DNA from: Vicugna pacos
Lineage: Eukaryota > Chordata > Mammalia > Artiodactyla > Camelidae
Assembly: GCF_048564905.1 (NCBI RefSeq)
Contig: NC_133021.1
Span: forward strand, 19,569,597 to 19,633,596
DNA length: 64,000 nt
Direction of reading: 5' to 3'
Shown here: positions 47,126-59,060 of the stretch, piece after piece
Layout of the letters: the number at the start of each line of letters is the position of its first letter
How positions within the stretch are numbered: position 1 is the stretch's first letter
Notes under the pieces: generated by a model
Databases searched by the model: none
Seen by the model: only the letters and a program-made list of their open reading frames with translations
What the model was told of the DNA's origin: nothing
Program-made: the position numbers and the translations under genes

Positions 47126-48330
47126 AAAAAACCTGTCATCTTGATTATGCTAGGGCTCAGCAAATCTAACAGATATATTGCAAGAATCTGTCACACAGCT
47201 TTAACCAAAAGGAGGCTCATGATCTCCTATTATTGCAATCAGAAAAACCCTGTTGACCTAATGACCTGGGTGGGAACAAAAGATGCAAAATCTTTAAAGG
47301 GTCCAACTATATTTATTAAATCATGCACCACAAGCAAACTTCTAAGACTGTCTGAGTGCCACTGAATGATCAGTGGTTAGAAGGAAAAAGGAGCTATTCT
47401 TCAAGCCAATAGATATTGCCAGTAATATTCAAATAAACTCCTCAATCACAGAGGGAGAGACGGATAAAAGTCAGGCTAACATGGCTGGAAAGGAGAGCAC
47501 TGAAAGAAGCAGCATCTATACACTCCCGCTCTTCCAGAAATGTCTTATTTTTGAGATCTGTGAATTTACATGTATTACACGTATCCATTCAATAGTCTTT
47601 AACCAAGGGTTGTATCAGAATCTCAGGGAAGTATTTCTAAATACCTGTGTCCAGACTTTAGATTTATTCAATCAAAATCTTCAGGGGAGAGCCAGGAGAA
47701 ATAGCAAGAGGACCAGCTTTGCCATCACTTGCTCCCCACCTACAGCCACAGCCCCGCAGGGGAGCTACACCAGACTGAGCATGGAAGACCCCAAGGTACA
47801 CATGGAGGGCCATGTGGCCACCAGCACAAGTGAATGCCCCTGCTGGCTGTCAAACATGACCTGACCTCACTTGCCCAAATTCTAGAACCTGGGATCCTGG
47901 GGTGCTCAGGGCCTGTGGCTTGCTGCCTCCCCTGTCCAGGTGCAGTCACCCAGCTCCCCCTACTGGGTACTGGGTTCCTCCCTCCTCCCACCCATCCCCA
48001 GTAGCAGCCCTGCCACTGCAGGCAGCCAGCCCTTGCCACCACTTCACTCCCCGCAAGCCTTCATCTTCTGTAGGCGCTGAGCCTACCACTCACTCCCAGG
48101 CACTTCCTAACAGGAAGCTGTTCCTTCTGGGGTAGAAGTGTGGCTGGGAGACAGAGCTCTGCCCTTTCTGTGGGCACTACCTCTAGCCCCTGGCCTTGGC
48201 TTTGGAGTTGCTTCCATGGTAACAGGGCCTGATGTATTGCATTCAGTATACATATTACTATAAATAAAACACTTGTAGCTAGAAAAGACCCTGTATTTCA
48301 AATATCTTGTAAATAAAGTTAGTTGAGCTA

Positions 48331-48669
<339 letters not shown>

Positions 48670-48784
48670 CCTGATGAGAGCTGTCGTCCTTTCCTTGTCA
48701 CGAGCATTCAGATCACAGTGGAACTGGGTAAGGAGAGCCACCACTGCTGGACAGCCGCTGATGCAGGCTACGTGTAGCGGAGTC
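48670..48784 (-). CDS. Exon 2: ankyrin repeat 2
   Basis: A 115-nt exon between GTCCGCAG and GTACGTAG. It encodes TPLHVACISGCPAVVALLTQ with the TPLH motif, then CDLNARDKERTTALIR. Phase 2 in, phase 0 out. Confidence 0.92.
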
Positions 48785-49463
48785 CTGCGGACATGAGAGG
48801 ACTATTTAGGAAGTTAGAGCATACTAGTGCAAAGATACAATTACTCATGTAACTGTAAACATTCAACAGCATGCTATTCCTACCCCTTTAAAACTAACAC
48901 TTAGTCTTCTTATCTTAGTTCTTTCTATGGAGAAAGAACAATATTTATTAGCTCTTATTACTCACCCCTTTAATGGAAGAACAACCTGTTTGAATAGAAA
49001 GGGCATGCCATTGAGATTCAGCTCAACTTGGGTCTGACTTCTACTTTAACACTGTCCCTTATTAGCTGTCACTTAGCCTGTCTGTGCCTCCGTGTCCTCA
49101 TCAACAAGATGGGCATGAAGTAGTAGTTACCTTACAGGACGCCACTGTGATGCTTAAATGAAAAGCTATGCAGAGTGTCTGGCAGTTCCTTGCACAACAT
49201 AACAGCTCAGTCATTGTTAGATAATGTTATAATTGTCACCGTTACTATTTTACAAAGACAACATTTCAATTAAGTAAAATGATAGTATATCTACTTTGCT
49301 GCTGCAAGGATGAGAGACAACACTGTACTTCAATGATTCTAACATGCTCATTGTCTCACACTCCAACATCTCTGACATGGGAAGGCAATTTAAAATTCAT
49401 GTCTTACAACCATAGTTGGCAGCTCCTCCCAGGTCCGCCCCCCCCCCGTCCCACCACTGTTAC
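48785..49463 (-). other. Intron 1
   Basis: Contains a MIR (48995-49240) and a run of 10 or more C near 49438, close to the exon 1 donor. Confidence 0.6.
48995..49240 (+). repeat. MIR SINE
   Basis: TTGAGATTCAGCTCAACTTG, CTGTGCCTCCGTGTCCTCAT and TGATGCTTAAATG follow the MIR consensus in order. Confidence 0.75.
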
Positions 49464-49654
49464 CTGTCATACTTGTCTCTGCTGTCTACGGCATTTTTCT
49501 TACGTGACAGCAACTTCCGCAGTTTTTCATCGTAGCCTAAATATGCAGCTCTGTGGAGCTTTGGTAGCTCACTCTTATCGATGATGTACAAAGGCTCAGG
49601 ACCCTCAAGATTCCTGAAGCCCACCCAGCTCATGAACTTAACCACTTTCTTCAT
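49464..49654 (-). CDS. Exon 1: start codon and ankyrin repeat 1
   Basis: ATG at 49652-49654 with A at -3. Encodes MKKVVKFMSWVGFRN, then KSELPKLHRAAYLGYDEKL, matching the family pattern MKK...DLGKIHKAASAGN. The donor is ACAG/GTAACAG, phase 2 out. No signal peptide or membrane segment is visible. Confidence 0.85.
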
Positions 49655-51016
49655 GATGTGCCCTTCCGCCTTCTGACACCACTCCCCTCCCCTTCCAACA
49701 CCACTCCCTTCCCACTTGGCCCCTTGCCACCTCCCAGTCTCAGTGCTAGCGCTATAGGAAAGCCAAGAGATCTCGCTGCCACACCTCGGTTGCGAAGCTC
49801 AGAGGCTTGGAATGTTTCATCTGGAACACTCGTAGCCTAGCAACAGCACGGACCCTCAACTGTCCCTCAACTGTCACTCCAGAGCCAGTGTCCCTGCACG
49901 TGTGCACAGAGGCCTGGAGGCCCAGTGTGCCCCATGTGCACGTGGGAGCCTGAGCCATTTCAAATCTCTGCAATGGCTTGTGGGCCACTTTAGATTCCTT
50001 TCAAACATCGATGCTAGGTGGCTGAGTGTTTCAGGACATTTCCAGAAGTGAGGCTTGCCCCTGAGAAAGTTGTGTTTGTCTGTGACTGTGGTTACAGTGG
50101 GGTGGAACTACAGGATGCTGAAGGCCTAGTTCCCCAGAGAGCTCCCCATCAAAAACCTCTACATCTCTTTATCCCTCAGTGTATTCCTTTCTGCATCCCT
50201 CTGGGCCCCAGTCAGTCTCCCTGGAATTTAGCAGGTGCAAACAGCAGAAAGCTGTTTTCATGGTCTCAGAGATTGTGGCAATATACATCATTAAGTACAA
50301 ACTTGAGAAACCAACACACACTCTCCAGATGAAATGAAAATGTGTTTCTGCATGTCTGCTGACCCTGCTCTGTGGCTTAGGCTTATGTTACATGCTTTCT
50401 TCACGTTTATTTTATTTTTTGCTTTTATTTCCACCAATTAAATCTTTAATCAATCCAAGATTTATTTAGGAGCATGGTATAACACTTGAGAATTTTTAAC
50501 CATGTAACTACAAAAGCACCGCGTCAGTGACCCAGCAAGGCCACGCTGCTGGCTGACCGCTTGCAGGAGGGGGGGGAAGGCAGTGCAGGCCTCTTCTCCC
50601 GGCCTGGCTCCGTCCTTCCTCCAGCAGCCGGCTAATTATGGCTTCTGGCCCTGCCGGGGTCAAACCTGCAGGGGGCGCACCAGCTCCTCCTCAGTGGCCA
50701 ACACTCCCAGGAGCTGGTCTTGAGTGGACAGAACCTGGCAAATGTTTTAAAGCTGACTCTCTCAGGGGCACTTCTGTGCCCACTCCTACAGCGGCGGGCA
50801 GGAGGGGATCAGTCAATTATCATGATCAATTATTAACGACTCCGTATCATTTTAAATCTCATAATCAGAGTACAGAAAGAGACCTTTGGAGGTAATCCAG
50901 TACAGCACCCTCTGAAAAGAGTGTTTTTTCTAAATATACCAGTGTGAGGAAATTCACTTTCCTGAGGAGTCCTGTGATCTCACAGGACATTCACACACAC
51001 AGACAAAAACACCCAT
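49655..51016. other. Upstream flank of the ankyrin gene
   Basis: Includes the presumed promoter with an X-box-like motif (49832-49844). There is no CpG island. A G-run sits near 50568. The overlapping open frames (49752-49988, 50018-50332, 50638-50895) do not resemble known proteins. Confidence 0.55.
49832..49844 (-). promoter_or_regulatory. RFX X-box-like motif
   Basis: GTAGCC-T-AGCAAC fits the X-box consensus GTNRCC(0-3)RGYAAC in both half-sites. It lies about 180-190 bp upstream of the ankyrin-gene ATG. RFX factors bind such sites in ciliary and testis promoters. Function here is inferred from position and sequence alone. Confidence 0.5.
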
Positions 51017-52113
51017 GACACATGGGCTCGGGGAGATGATGCAGGCTTGGGGAGATGTTGTGGCCTTTGGGAGATGTGGGCTTGGATAGATGATGCGGGC
51101 TTGGGACATGATGTTGGCTTGGGGAGATGTGGGCTCAGGTACATGACCAGGCTTGGGGAGATAATGTGGACTCGGGGAGTTGTGGGCTCAGAGAGATGTT
51201 TCGGGCCAGGGAAGATGATGAGGTCTTGGAGAGATGACGTGAGCTCGCAGACTTTTTTTCTGGTTTGTGGACATGACTTGGGCTCACTGACATGATGCAG
51301 GCTCTGGGACATGATGCCGACTCATGGACACAAGGGCTCAGGGAGATGATGTAGGCTTGGGGAGATTATGTGGGCTTGGGCAAATGTGGGCTTGGGGAGA
51401 GAATGTAGGCTTGGGGAGATGATTTGGTTTCACGGACATGACACTGGCTCTGGGAGATGATGCAGGCTCAGGGAGATGACGGGGCCTGGAGGAGATGATG
51501 TGTGCTCGGGAACATGATGTCACCTTGGAGACATGATGTGGGCTTGGGGAGATGTGAGCCAGGGAGATGATGCTGTCTTGGGAAGATGATGTTGGCTTGA
51601 GGAGATGTGGGCTTGGGGACATGCTGCGGGCTCAGCGAGATGCTGTGGGCTCAGGTAGATGATGTGTGCCTGGGGACATGTGGCGGCCTTGGGGACATAA
51701 TGTGGGCTTGGAGAGATGTGGGATGGGGAGATTATGCTGATTGGGGAGATGATGCTGGCTTGGGGAGATGTGGGCTCAGGGAGATGAATCAGGCTAAGGC
51801 ACATAATGTGGGCTTAGGAAGATGTGGGCTCCAGGAGATAAAGCAGGCTCAGGGAGTTGTGGGTTTGGAGAGATGTCTTGGGCCAGGGGAGATGACGTGG
51901 TCTCAGGGAGATGACGTGGCCTCGCAGACATGATGTGGGCTTGGGGACATGATGCGAACTTGGGGAGATGTGGGCTTTTGGAGATGATGTGGGCTTAGTG
52001 AAATGTGGGCTCGGAAAGATGATGCCAGCTCAGGAAGATGATGGTGACTTGGGGAGATGACATGGACTTTGGGACATGTGGCTTTGGAGAGATGATGTGG
52101 GCTTGGGGAGATG
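51017..52113 (+). repeat. G-rich minisatellite, 16-19 bp units
   Basis: About 1.1 kb of diverged units around GGCTTGGGGAGATG, alternating between 16 and about 19 bp depending on an extra ATG-like trinucleotide. Roughly 60 units. It yields long spurious open frames on both strands. Confidence 0.9.
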
Positions 52114-53264
52114 AATAAATTTTTAAACTCTCTTCTTTTTATATTTAGCTTTTCATACCGAAGAGCCACAGGACCTAAACTGTTAAAAACCTTCAGCTAA
52201 CTGACCTCAAAACAGCAGCTTGTGCTTCTTTCTCATCAAGGGAAATCACTGTGTATCTCCTGAGTGCTGACGCTATGACAGCTGTGTTTAGGTACTGGGG
52301 ATGGAAGATGAAAAGGAATGGTTATTGTCCTTGAGGAAATTTTATTTGTTCTCTGGACTGAGAAACCTAAGTAGACGGTTCCAATGCAATGTATTAAAGT
52401 ACAAGGAGGTATCGAGAAGGTACAGCTTCAAGGACTTGAAACCTACACAGTCGGCAAGTGGCTGTGCTGGAAAGATTTGTTTTCCAGGTTTTATCAGAAA
52501 TATTTTCACACCATTTCAGTATTAAAAATCTGTCATCCCTGCCAACATCAGCTGCAAAATGAAAATGTGTGAACTACAAGAAAAGGGGATTTGAGAACAA
52601 ATTCAAGGGGAGAAAAATAACACAATGTTTCTTTTATCACTATCCTCACAGTCCTCTCCCTCCTCAGTGGAAAAGGTCTGTACACACTCTGTTGAATGGC
52701 GAATGATGCGGACTGAGGTAAAGGAAAAGCCTTCGAATTTCTGTTGTAGACTCAAGATCTAATTTGTCCAAGCTTCAAGTCTGCCTTAGCACAGAGCCTT
52801 TAAGGGGAAAATGTAAAGTGATAAAGCTTTGACTACCCTTAGAAGAAACAGTGTAGCAAATAGGGAACTTGAGAGAACCAAAACAACAGTTCATCTAGTC
52901 AACAGGATGTTTCCTGTTTTCTGGGGCTGTAAAGGTAAAAGGAGACGGGTCAAAACCTCCTAAAAGCAGACAGACATTCTCAGTTTCTCAGTGCTCAGGG
53001 AAACAAAAACTTGCTTCAAGCACACTGTCAAGTTTTTCTTTCAGTATTCGTCAAATTTTGAAAATATACAGGGTGTGAGCCTGGAGACTTGGCTCTGAAG
53101 CACAGAACTAGAGTCACAACAGTATTTCATTCCTAAGAAAAAGAGGACTCTCCAGGCTGTAAACCAGATGTCTGGGAGAGCCATAACCTTGAAACAAAGA
53201 TGAGCCAGAGACAGACTGTGTAACTTAAATCCAAACTCAGCTACAACCCATCCTCCATAGTAAC

Positions 53265-53440
53265 ACAGTCTTCTTATAAGGACACCAGTCACTGGACTGG
53301 GGACGTCCCTCTATTTCAGTATGACCTCAGTAATTACTGATACCTGCAAAGACCCTATTTCCAAGTGCGGTCACATACTGAGATTCCAGGTAGACATGAA
53401 TTTGGAGGAAAACTCTTCAACCCATCCAGTTGGTATGCCC
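53265..53440 (-). mobile_element. MaLR LTR fragment (MST/MLT1 type)
   Basis: CTTCTTATAAGGACACCAGT, AGTATGACCTCAGTAATTAC and GCAAAGACCCTATTTCCAAG are the reverse complement of the well-known MaLR LTR segment. An old, partial fossil. Confidence 0.75.
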
Positions 53441-54779
53441 CAAAGAAAGGGATTCTGCTTCTATACTAGAATAAAGAAAATTCTGAAAGTCAACATCATA
53501 CTACTGGCAAGACCATTCAGGAAGACAGACACCACTCCAAATATTTAAAACAGAATTGATTTAATAACATTGGTTACAGTGGCATTTGGAAGGTTGAAGC
53601 AGTCAAACCGGGGATGAGGAGGTAACCAGACGTTAGCACAGAAGCAGCCCCTCCCACTCCTGCATGTGAGCAGAGGGAAGTGATGTTATCAGAGCCCAGG
53701 GATGCCAGCCACCCAGCAGCAGCTAAAGCAACAGCCTGCCAGGCACAAAGCGGACCCCTGAGGGGACAGAGCAGCTGTCAGGGATAGATCACGGGTGGGC
53801 AAGGGGAGAGAGCAGGCGGGGGGACCCTGGCTTTTCCTTCCCACTGCCCTCTAACTCCCCACCCAGCCTCCATTTGCCAGGCACAGCTGGAAGCCAACAT
53901 CACCTGGAAAAATCAGCCTGAGAATGCTGACACCTCTGTCAAGCAAGAGACAGGCTAGGAACAGATCGGTGGGCAAACTGGTCATGGCCAGCCCAGCAAA
54001 CATGGAGGGAGGTTAAAGAAAAAAAATCCTCAGATGCTACTAATTAGGATTTAAGCTTAAAATTAAATGTCTTAAGGAGGTAGGCATAGCCTCAAGTACG
54101 TCCACTCTGTTCAGTCTCCTCACTGACAGGAAATGTTGCTTTATTCTTAATTCTTGGAAAACGGACAATATAATAAAACAGTTAATGGACTTAGGAAAAT
54201 CCTTTAAAAAGCTCAGTAAATTTTTAAAATGTGTGCAGCCTCACATGATACATATGATATTGACCTAAAATTCTAAATATCTGTTTTCTAATTTTACCTC
54301 TTCTCTGGGCTTGTTTTGAGCTTATATAGAAGCGTTATTCTGTCAAAGAAACCACATTAAGAAAGCAAGTAACTAAAAGTCTCCTTTTTCTTTCCTCCTT
54401 CCTCCCCATTAGAATTAAGAAAAGTAACGAACGTGAGAGTCTACAGCCTCCTTGAAAAAAATCCCCCTACACATTCTGATTCCAACTTTCTAAGCCATTA
54501 TACAGTATTGCAAAGCATTCTGATTCTCCTAGTAAAGTACAGAAAAAAATGGCTTCACCATGCACTGATTTAGTAAAAAGAATGGAAATGATATCAACAT
54601 TGATATTTTGTGAATTGTCTATGAGCCGAGTACAGCTCAGTATGTCCAGTAAGAAAGAGCTGGGGGGGGGTAGGAAGAATGAAAGAAGGGAAAAAAAGGG
54701 CTTTGAAAAAAATGTATCGACTCAAAGCTATTAAAAACCATTCCATTTTGAGCAGATGCCAACCTGCACTCCCTGCCCA

Positions 54780-54950
54780 GTCTCTGTATTTTCATTGTTA
54801 ATGATACAGAAATAAATGAAGACCAGTCTATCTCAATAAGGATATAAATCCCATGAGGACAAAGCATGTTCACCGATTCTCCAGCATACAGAGTAATGCT
54901 CAGAGCACATGCTAGATAAAAATGACAGATCAGATGAATGAACGACAGCT
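54780..54950 (+). repeat. L2 3' end fragment
   Basis: AATCCCATGAGGACAAAGCA, ATTCTCCAGCATACAGAGTA and AGATCAGATGAATGAA match the sense L2 terminus. Confidence 0.6.
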
Positions 54951-55824
54951 TCCCTGAATACAACAGCCAGAATGCACCACTTGTTCCTCTGCAACCCAAC
55001 AAAATCTAGCCTCTGTCACTGGTGTGGACCCCATCAGTCTGCCTGGTACATAGTACCCTGTGCCCTGTATTGTCCTCCCCTGCCCCCCATCGAGTACTTG
55101 AATACAGAGAATGGCTAATTTTTTTTCATGGTAATAGCTCATGCTGTCCTTGAAACATGTCTCCGATTGTTTCATGCATCTCCATCTCATCTCTAAACGG
55201 GATTGTCCTCATTTCTGTCCTCCCCTAATTTATAGTGTGGCCTCAGGTGGGTCCGAGCTGCTTTGAACCGGAGCCTGCTGTCTGGAAAAGGAGATGGTTG
55301 GAGCGCATGATCCAAAGCCCCTTCTAACTCCAACAGGCTATGATTATCTTAGGGCCTGAAGGTAAAAGACTAAGAAGTCCAACAGGATCCAGGTTTCCAA
55401 ATGACTTCCAGTTTGGTGCATTCCATTAATTTGTAAAGTCAGTTGTTATGTGCTGCCAGTAACGCTGATTTATATTCAGAGCAGTGGCGGAGTTTCCATG
55501 TAAAACACAAGAAGTCCAGCATGGCAATGAAGCGACCATCCTTTGAGGACAATCTGATCTGAAAAACAGGACAACAAAACCAAAGAACTGCTAGGGGTAA
55601 AATGTGTCAATCTTTTGTGTCTTAGAGCAGAGACACTACTGAGGAGCTCCCCACCAGACATAAATAAAATCCTTTAATGCAGAGGTAGTTTGTTACAGTC
55701 TCCACAAATGATGCAGCCCCAACACCAAAGGAAAATGCATTAGTATCAGATGTAGAATTTCCAAGACTTCTGTGTTTAAGTTCTTCTTTAAACAGCTACC
55801 TAATATTAATTTATTATGTCTTCA

Positions 55825-56045
55825 GTGGGTGTCCAGCTCCCTGCTGTCCAGCTCTGGACTCTGCACTGCGAGCTAGGTGAGTTTGAGCAAGTTAGTCCAC
55901 TTAATTTGTGCCTTAGTCTCTTCATCAGTTGAAAGGGGATAATGTTAGTGCCCGATTCGCAGAGCTGTTGTTTGGATTAAATGAAGTAACAGGGACAAAA
56001 CCCTAGAACAGAGACTAACACATAGTTAGCAACATTTAAGTGACT
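55825..56045 (+). repeat. MIR SINE
   Basis: CCAGCTCTGGACTCTGCACT, TTTGAGCAAGTTAGTCCACT, GTGCCTTAGTCTCTTCATC and TGGATTAAATGAAG are MIR hallmarks. Confidence 0.75.
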
Positions 56046-58289
56046 TTTGTTGCTAACGGTGTTACTGCTGTTCTTCTTTTACTGTTACTTTGCCATGCAA
56101 GGCACTCAGCTAAATGTGTTGGAGAGTTTTTAAAAAGGTATCACGGGGGGAGGGGAATGCCTAAGCAGAGCACAGAGGACTTTCTGGGCAGTAAAAATAT
56201 CCTGTAATATTCTAATGGTAGATACATGTCATTATATATTTGTCCAAACTCAAAGACAGTACAACACCAAGAACGATTCCTAATGCAAACTGCAGACTTG
56301 GTGTGATTGTGATGTTTGGATGCAGGTCCAGCAATGGTAACACATGCAGCCTTCTGGTGGGGGATGTTACCAATAAGGGAAGCTGTGGGGAGGGGGAGGA
56401 AGGAGCACACCAAATATCTCTGTCCCTTCCCCCCAGTTTTGCAGTAATCCTGAAACGGCTCAAAAAATTGTCTTAAAGCACACAACATAATATTCATGTC
56501 TTACCCCTCAAAAAAGTCTGAAGTCATAGAAGTGACAAATGACTGTATTAAATGGTAAAAGTAATAATGTCATGAGAGAGAAAAAGATAAGATGCTATGA
56601 ACATTTAGAAAAAGAATTATTTGCATAAGTTTCCATTCTAGCCCTTACCACACCATGTGATTTTTTTTTTTAAAACATGCTTTCTGTCCCTCCTACCCAT
56701 CCCTAGTGGACTGAAAGTCACTTGGAAGATAAGTGTATGGCTAATTCATCTTTCACTCGCTTTGCCTTGCAAAGAACATGCTATAAAGGAAGACTTCAAT
56801 AAATCTTGATTTAACAGGAGTAAACATCACTAAGCTCAGGTTCAGATAGTTATCATTTGACTGTGAACTGGGCATCCACATAGAGATGTCTGGAAAGAAG
56901 TCAGAAATAGCAATTAAAGTTTCTTAAGTAAAGGAAGGGTCTTGCACGGAGTCCTATACTTCAAGAAAATATTATAGTTGTCTGCAGGATTATCAAAAAG
57001 GCAAGAGGTCACTTAAATTTTCCAGTGATATTCCAGTGTCAAGAAATTTAATTCAACATATTTTCAATTTTCCCTGAGTTTTACATCTTTAATCAGATTC
57101 ATAAAAGTTTTTTTTTAAACCTACTTCAAGTCCATTATTGGAGTGGTACCACTTGGTTCATTATTAAAATAAAATAATGTTTAGACATTTGAAATGTGAG
57201 GCCATTTAGCAGGTATTGAATTTTATGAGTTCTTAGATAATACTCATGTTGTAGATACTCTCAGAAAGAAGGATCTTAGCTAAGAAAATTTTATTACAGA
57301 TTCTGTGACTGGTTTCCTATCCATCTAATCCTCTCCGTGAGGATTTGACTATAATCTATAACCTTTAGAAAGTAATTTAGGGCAACAGTTCGCAGTTACA
57401 CAGAAAACAGAATTAATGTATCAGCCCCTCCAACCTGCAGGCACTGCAGAAGCTGTAGTTCAGGCAAAACATTCTCTCTAAATGATATCTTGCCACACCG
57501 CCTCCCAAATTGAGATATTTGCAAAGTACTTTCCTATATTGCAAGGCAGTTATTTACTTCCTCGATTTCCTTCTTCTCCAGAAGCTCAGAGTAATTAAAA
57601 TGGTATTTCCTATTTATTTCTGAAAAGACCTTGAGACTTTTGTTTCTGGCCATTTGGGAATTAATATTCTGAATCATTATGACAAACTACAACATAAAAA
57701 AAACACACACACATTTGATAAAGCACAAAAAGTTTATTTTTTGAAATGTATTGCTAATCCAAAAAGGAAGTGTGGAAAAATCCCCGAAAGTAAGAAGTAA
57801 TGATGATGATGATAAGCTAAATGAAGAGCAATAAAGAGAATAGACCCTAACCACGGAAAGGAAAATGGAACTGAAACCATTCAGCAGCGAATTGGCATGT
57901 ATATCTAACACACACCTCTTACGTAACTGGGTAATAAACTGAATTCAATTCCAGCTGCTGCCAGTCCCCCCAAGTACTTTCGGAAGTCAGTTTACAATAG
58001 TTCCTTGCTCCAAGTACTGCACTTGCAGATTTTCTTCCCATTTTGTTGAACAGGAGACAGCTGTTCCTAGGATTCGCCTTTAATCAAAGGAAATTACTTC
58101 CTTTCAACACTTCAGAAAGGAAGTTTTATTTTGTGGATTTGGGATCCTGAAAAATACCAAATACTTAGTAAAACTGGGGGCTGTAGGTTATTCACAAACA
58201 TGAACTCTGTGGCTGCTGGCATTCCATGGATCCCATCCCAATCAACTCCACTCAGAATTAAAAATCCCGGCAAACCCCAAGCCTGCCTG

Positions 58290-59060
58290 CCAGCCTGAGC
58301 CGGGTGACAGCTGAAACACTCCTTTCCGTGCAGCAAACGGCGGCGGCCGAGCCAGAGAAACTGCACTCCGCCCCCAGGCTGAGGGGCCAGGGACGCACCT
58401 GCCAGCCAGCAGCGACTCACGAAAGCGAAAGGACTTCCGAACAGCGATGGGAGAAGACGGGCTCAGCCAGGGAAGCTCCGCGACTGGCCAGTGCCGCCCG
58501 CCCCCCCGCCTCCCCGCGACCCGGCGGCGGGGAGCCCGCCCGCCGAAAGCGAAACCGAGGAAGCGCCACGTCGGAGGCGGGGGTGACATCAGCCCGCGAC
58601 GTCCGGCGCCGTCCTTCCGGGGTCAGCGGCGGAGGCGGGGCGGAGGCGGGCTGGGGACTGGCTGAGGCTCCGGTGGGTAGGTGGGCTCAGCCCGAGGGGA
58701 CTACGGGTCGGCGTTGGGCTCAGCGGGCTCGAACAAAGGCCTCTCGGGCAGGGACGCGGCGCGGCGCCTCCTGCGGGTAGCTGGGCGGCCGGCCGCGGCT
58801 TCCCGGCCCGCCAGTGCCCTCCCCGCGCGGTCCCCGTCGGCTTCTCCTCGGATCCCCGCGGCCAGCGCCGCGGTGCGGGGCCCGGCGCAGCGGCACCTGC
58901 TGCTGGGGGACCCCGCGGCCCGCCCGGGTGCTCGTGATGGGGCTGATCTTCGCCAAACTGTGGAGCCTCTTCTGTAACCAAGGTAAGAAGGATGGAGCTG
59001 CCCAACGGCTGGCAGCGGAGGGAGTGGGTCTGGCCGCCGAAGGGGACGGCTCGGGAGGCA
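58290..59060 (+). promoter_or_regulatory. ARL5B: CpG island / ARL5B promoter
   Basis: The only long CpG-dense segment in the window. It includes GC boxes (GGCGGGGCGGAGGCGGG near 58630) and an ETS-type CTTCCGG at 58614-58620. No TATA box is evident, as is usual for a housekeeping promoter. The transcription start probably lies at about 58600-58900. A divergent antisense transcript is possible. Long open frames here (58304-58780, 58589-59077) come from the GC content. Confidence 0.8.
58937..58982 (+). CDS. ARL5B: ARL5B exon 1 (first 15 codons)
   Basis: Encodes MGLIFAKLWSLFCNQ, identical to the known ARL5B N-terminus, and ends in phase 1 at a strong GTAAGAAG donor. Gly2 is the family's N-myristoylation site. 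The ATG has G at -3 and +4. ARL5B is an Arf-like small GTPase of the trans-Golgi network, known to help endosome-to-Golgi transport with GARP and AP-4. ARL5A starts differently (MGILFTRIWRLF), which separates the two paralogues. The GTP-binding exons lie beyond the window. Confidence 0.95.

Larger units (their letters stand above)
52114..58280. other. Intergenic interval
   Basis: Holds a MaLR LTR fragment, an L2 and a MIR, listed separately. No exon is seen in 53440-54780 or 56050-58280. I looked for the N-terminal exon of NSUN6, ARL5B's neighbour in human, and did not find it. Confidence 0.5.

Noticed and set aside
47373-48042. Open frames of 163 and 100 residues on opposite strands
   Set aside because: They overlap in a GC-rich intron stretch and match nothing known; they are inside intron 3 of the ankyrin gene.
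50980-52169. Histidine-, serine- and proline-rich open frames on the minus strand
   Set aside because: They are translations of the minisatellite. Every frame of a repeat whose unit length varies stays open by its composition.
52114-58600. A first exon of NSUN6, ARL5B's neighbour in human
   Set aside because: I looked for its N-terminal residues on the minus strand and did not find them. A non-coding first exon cannot be excluded.
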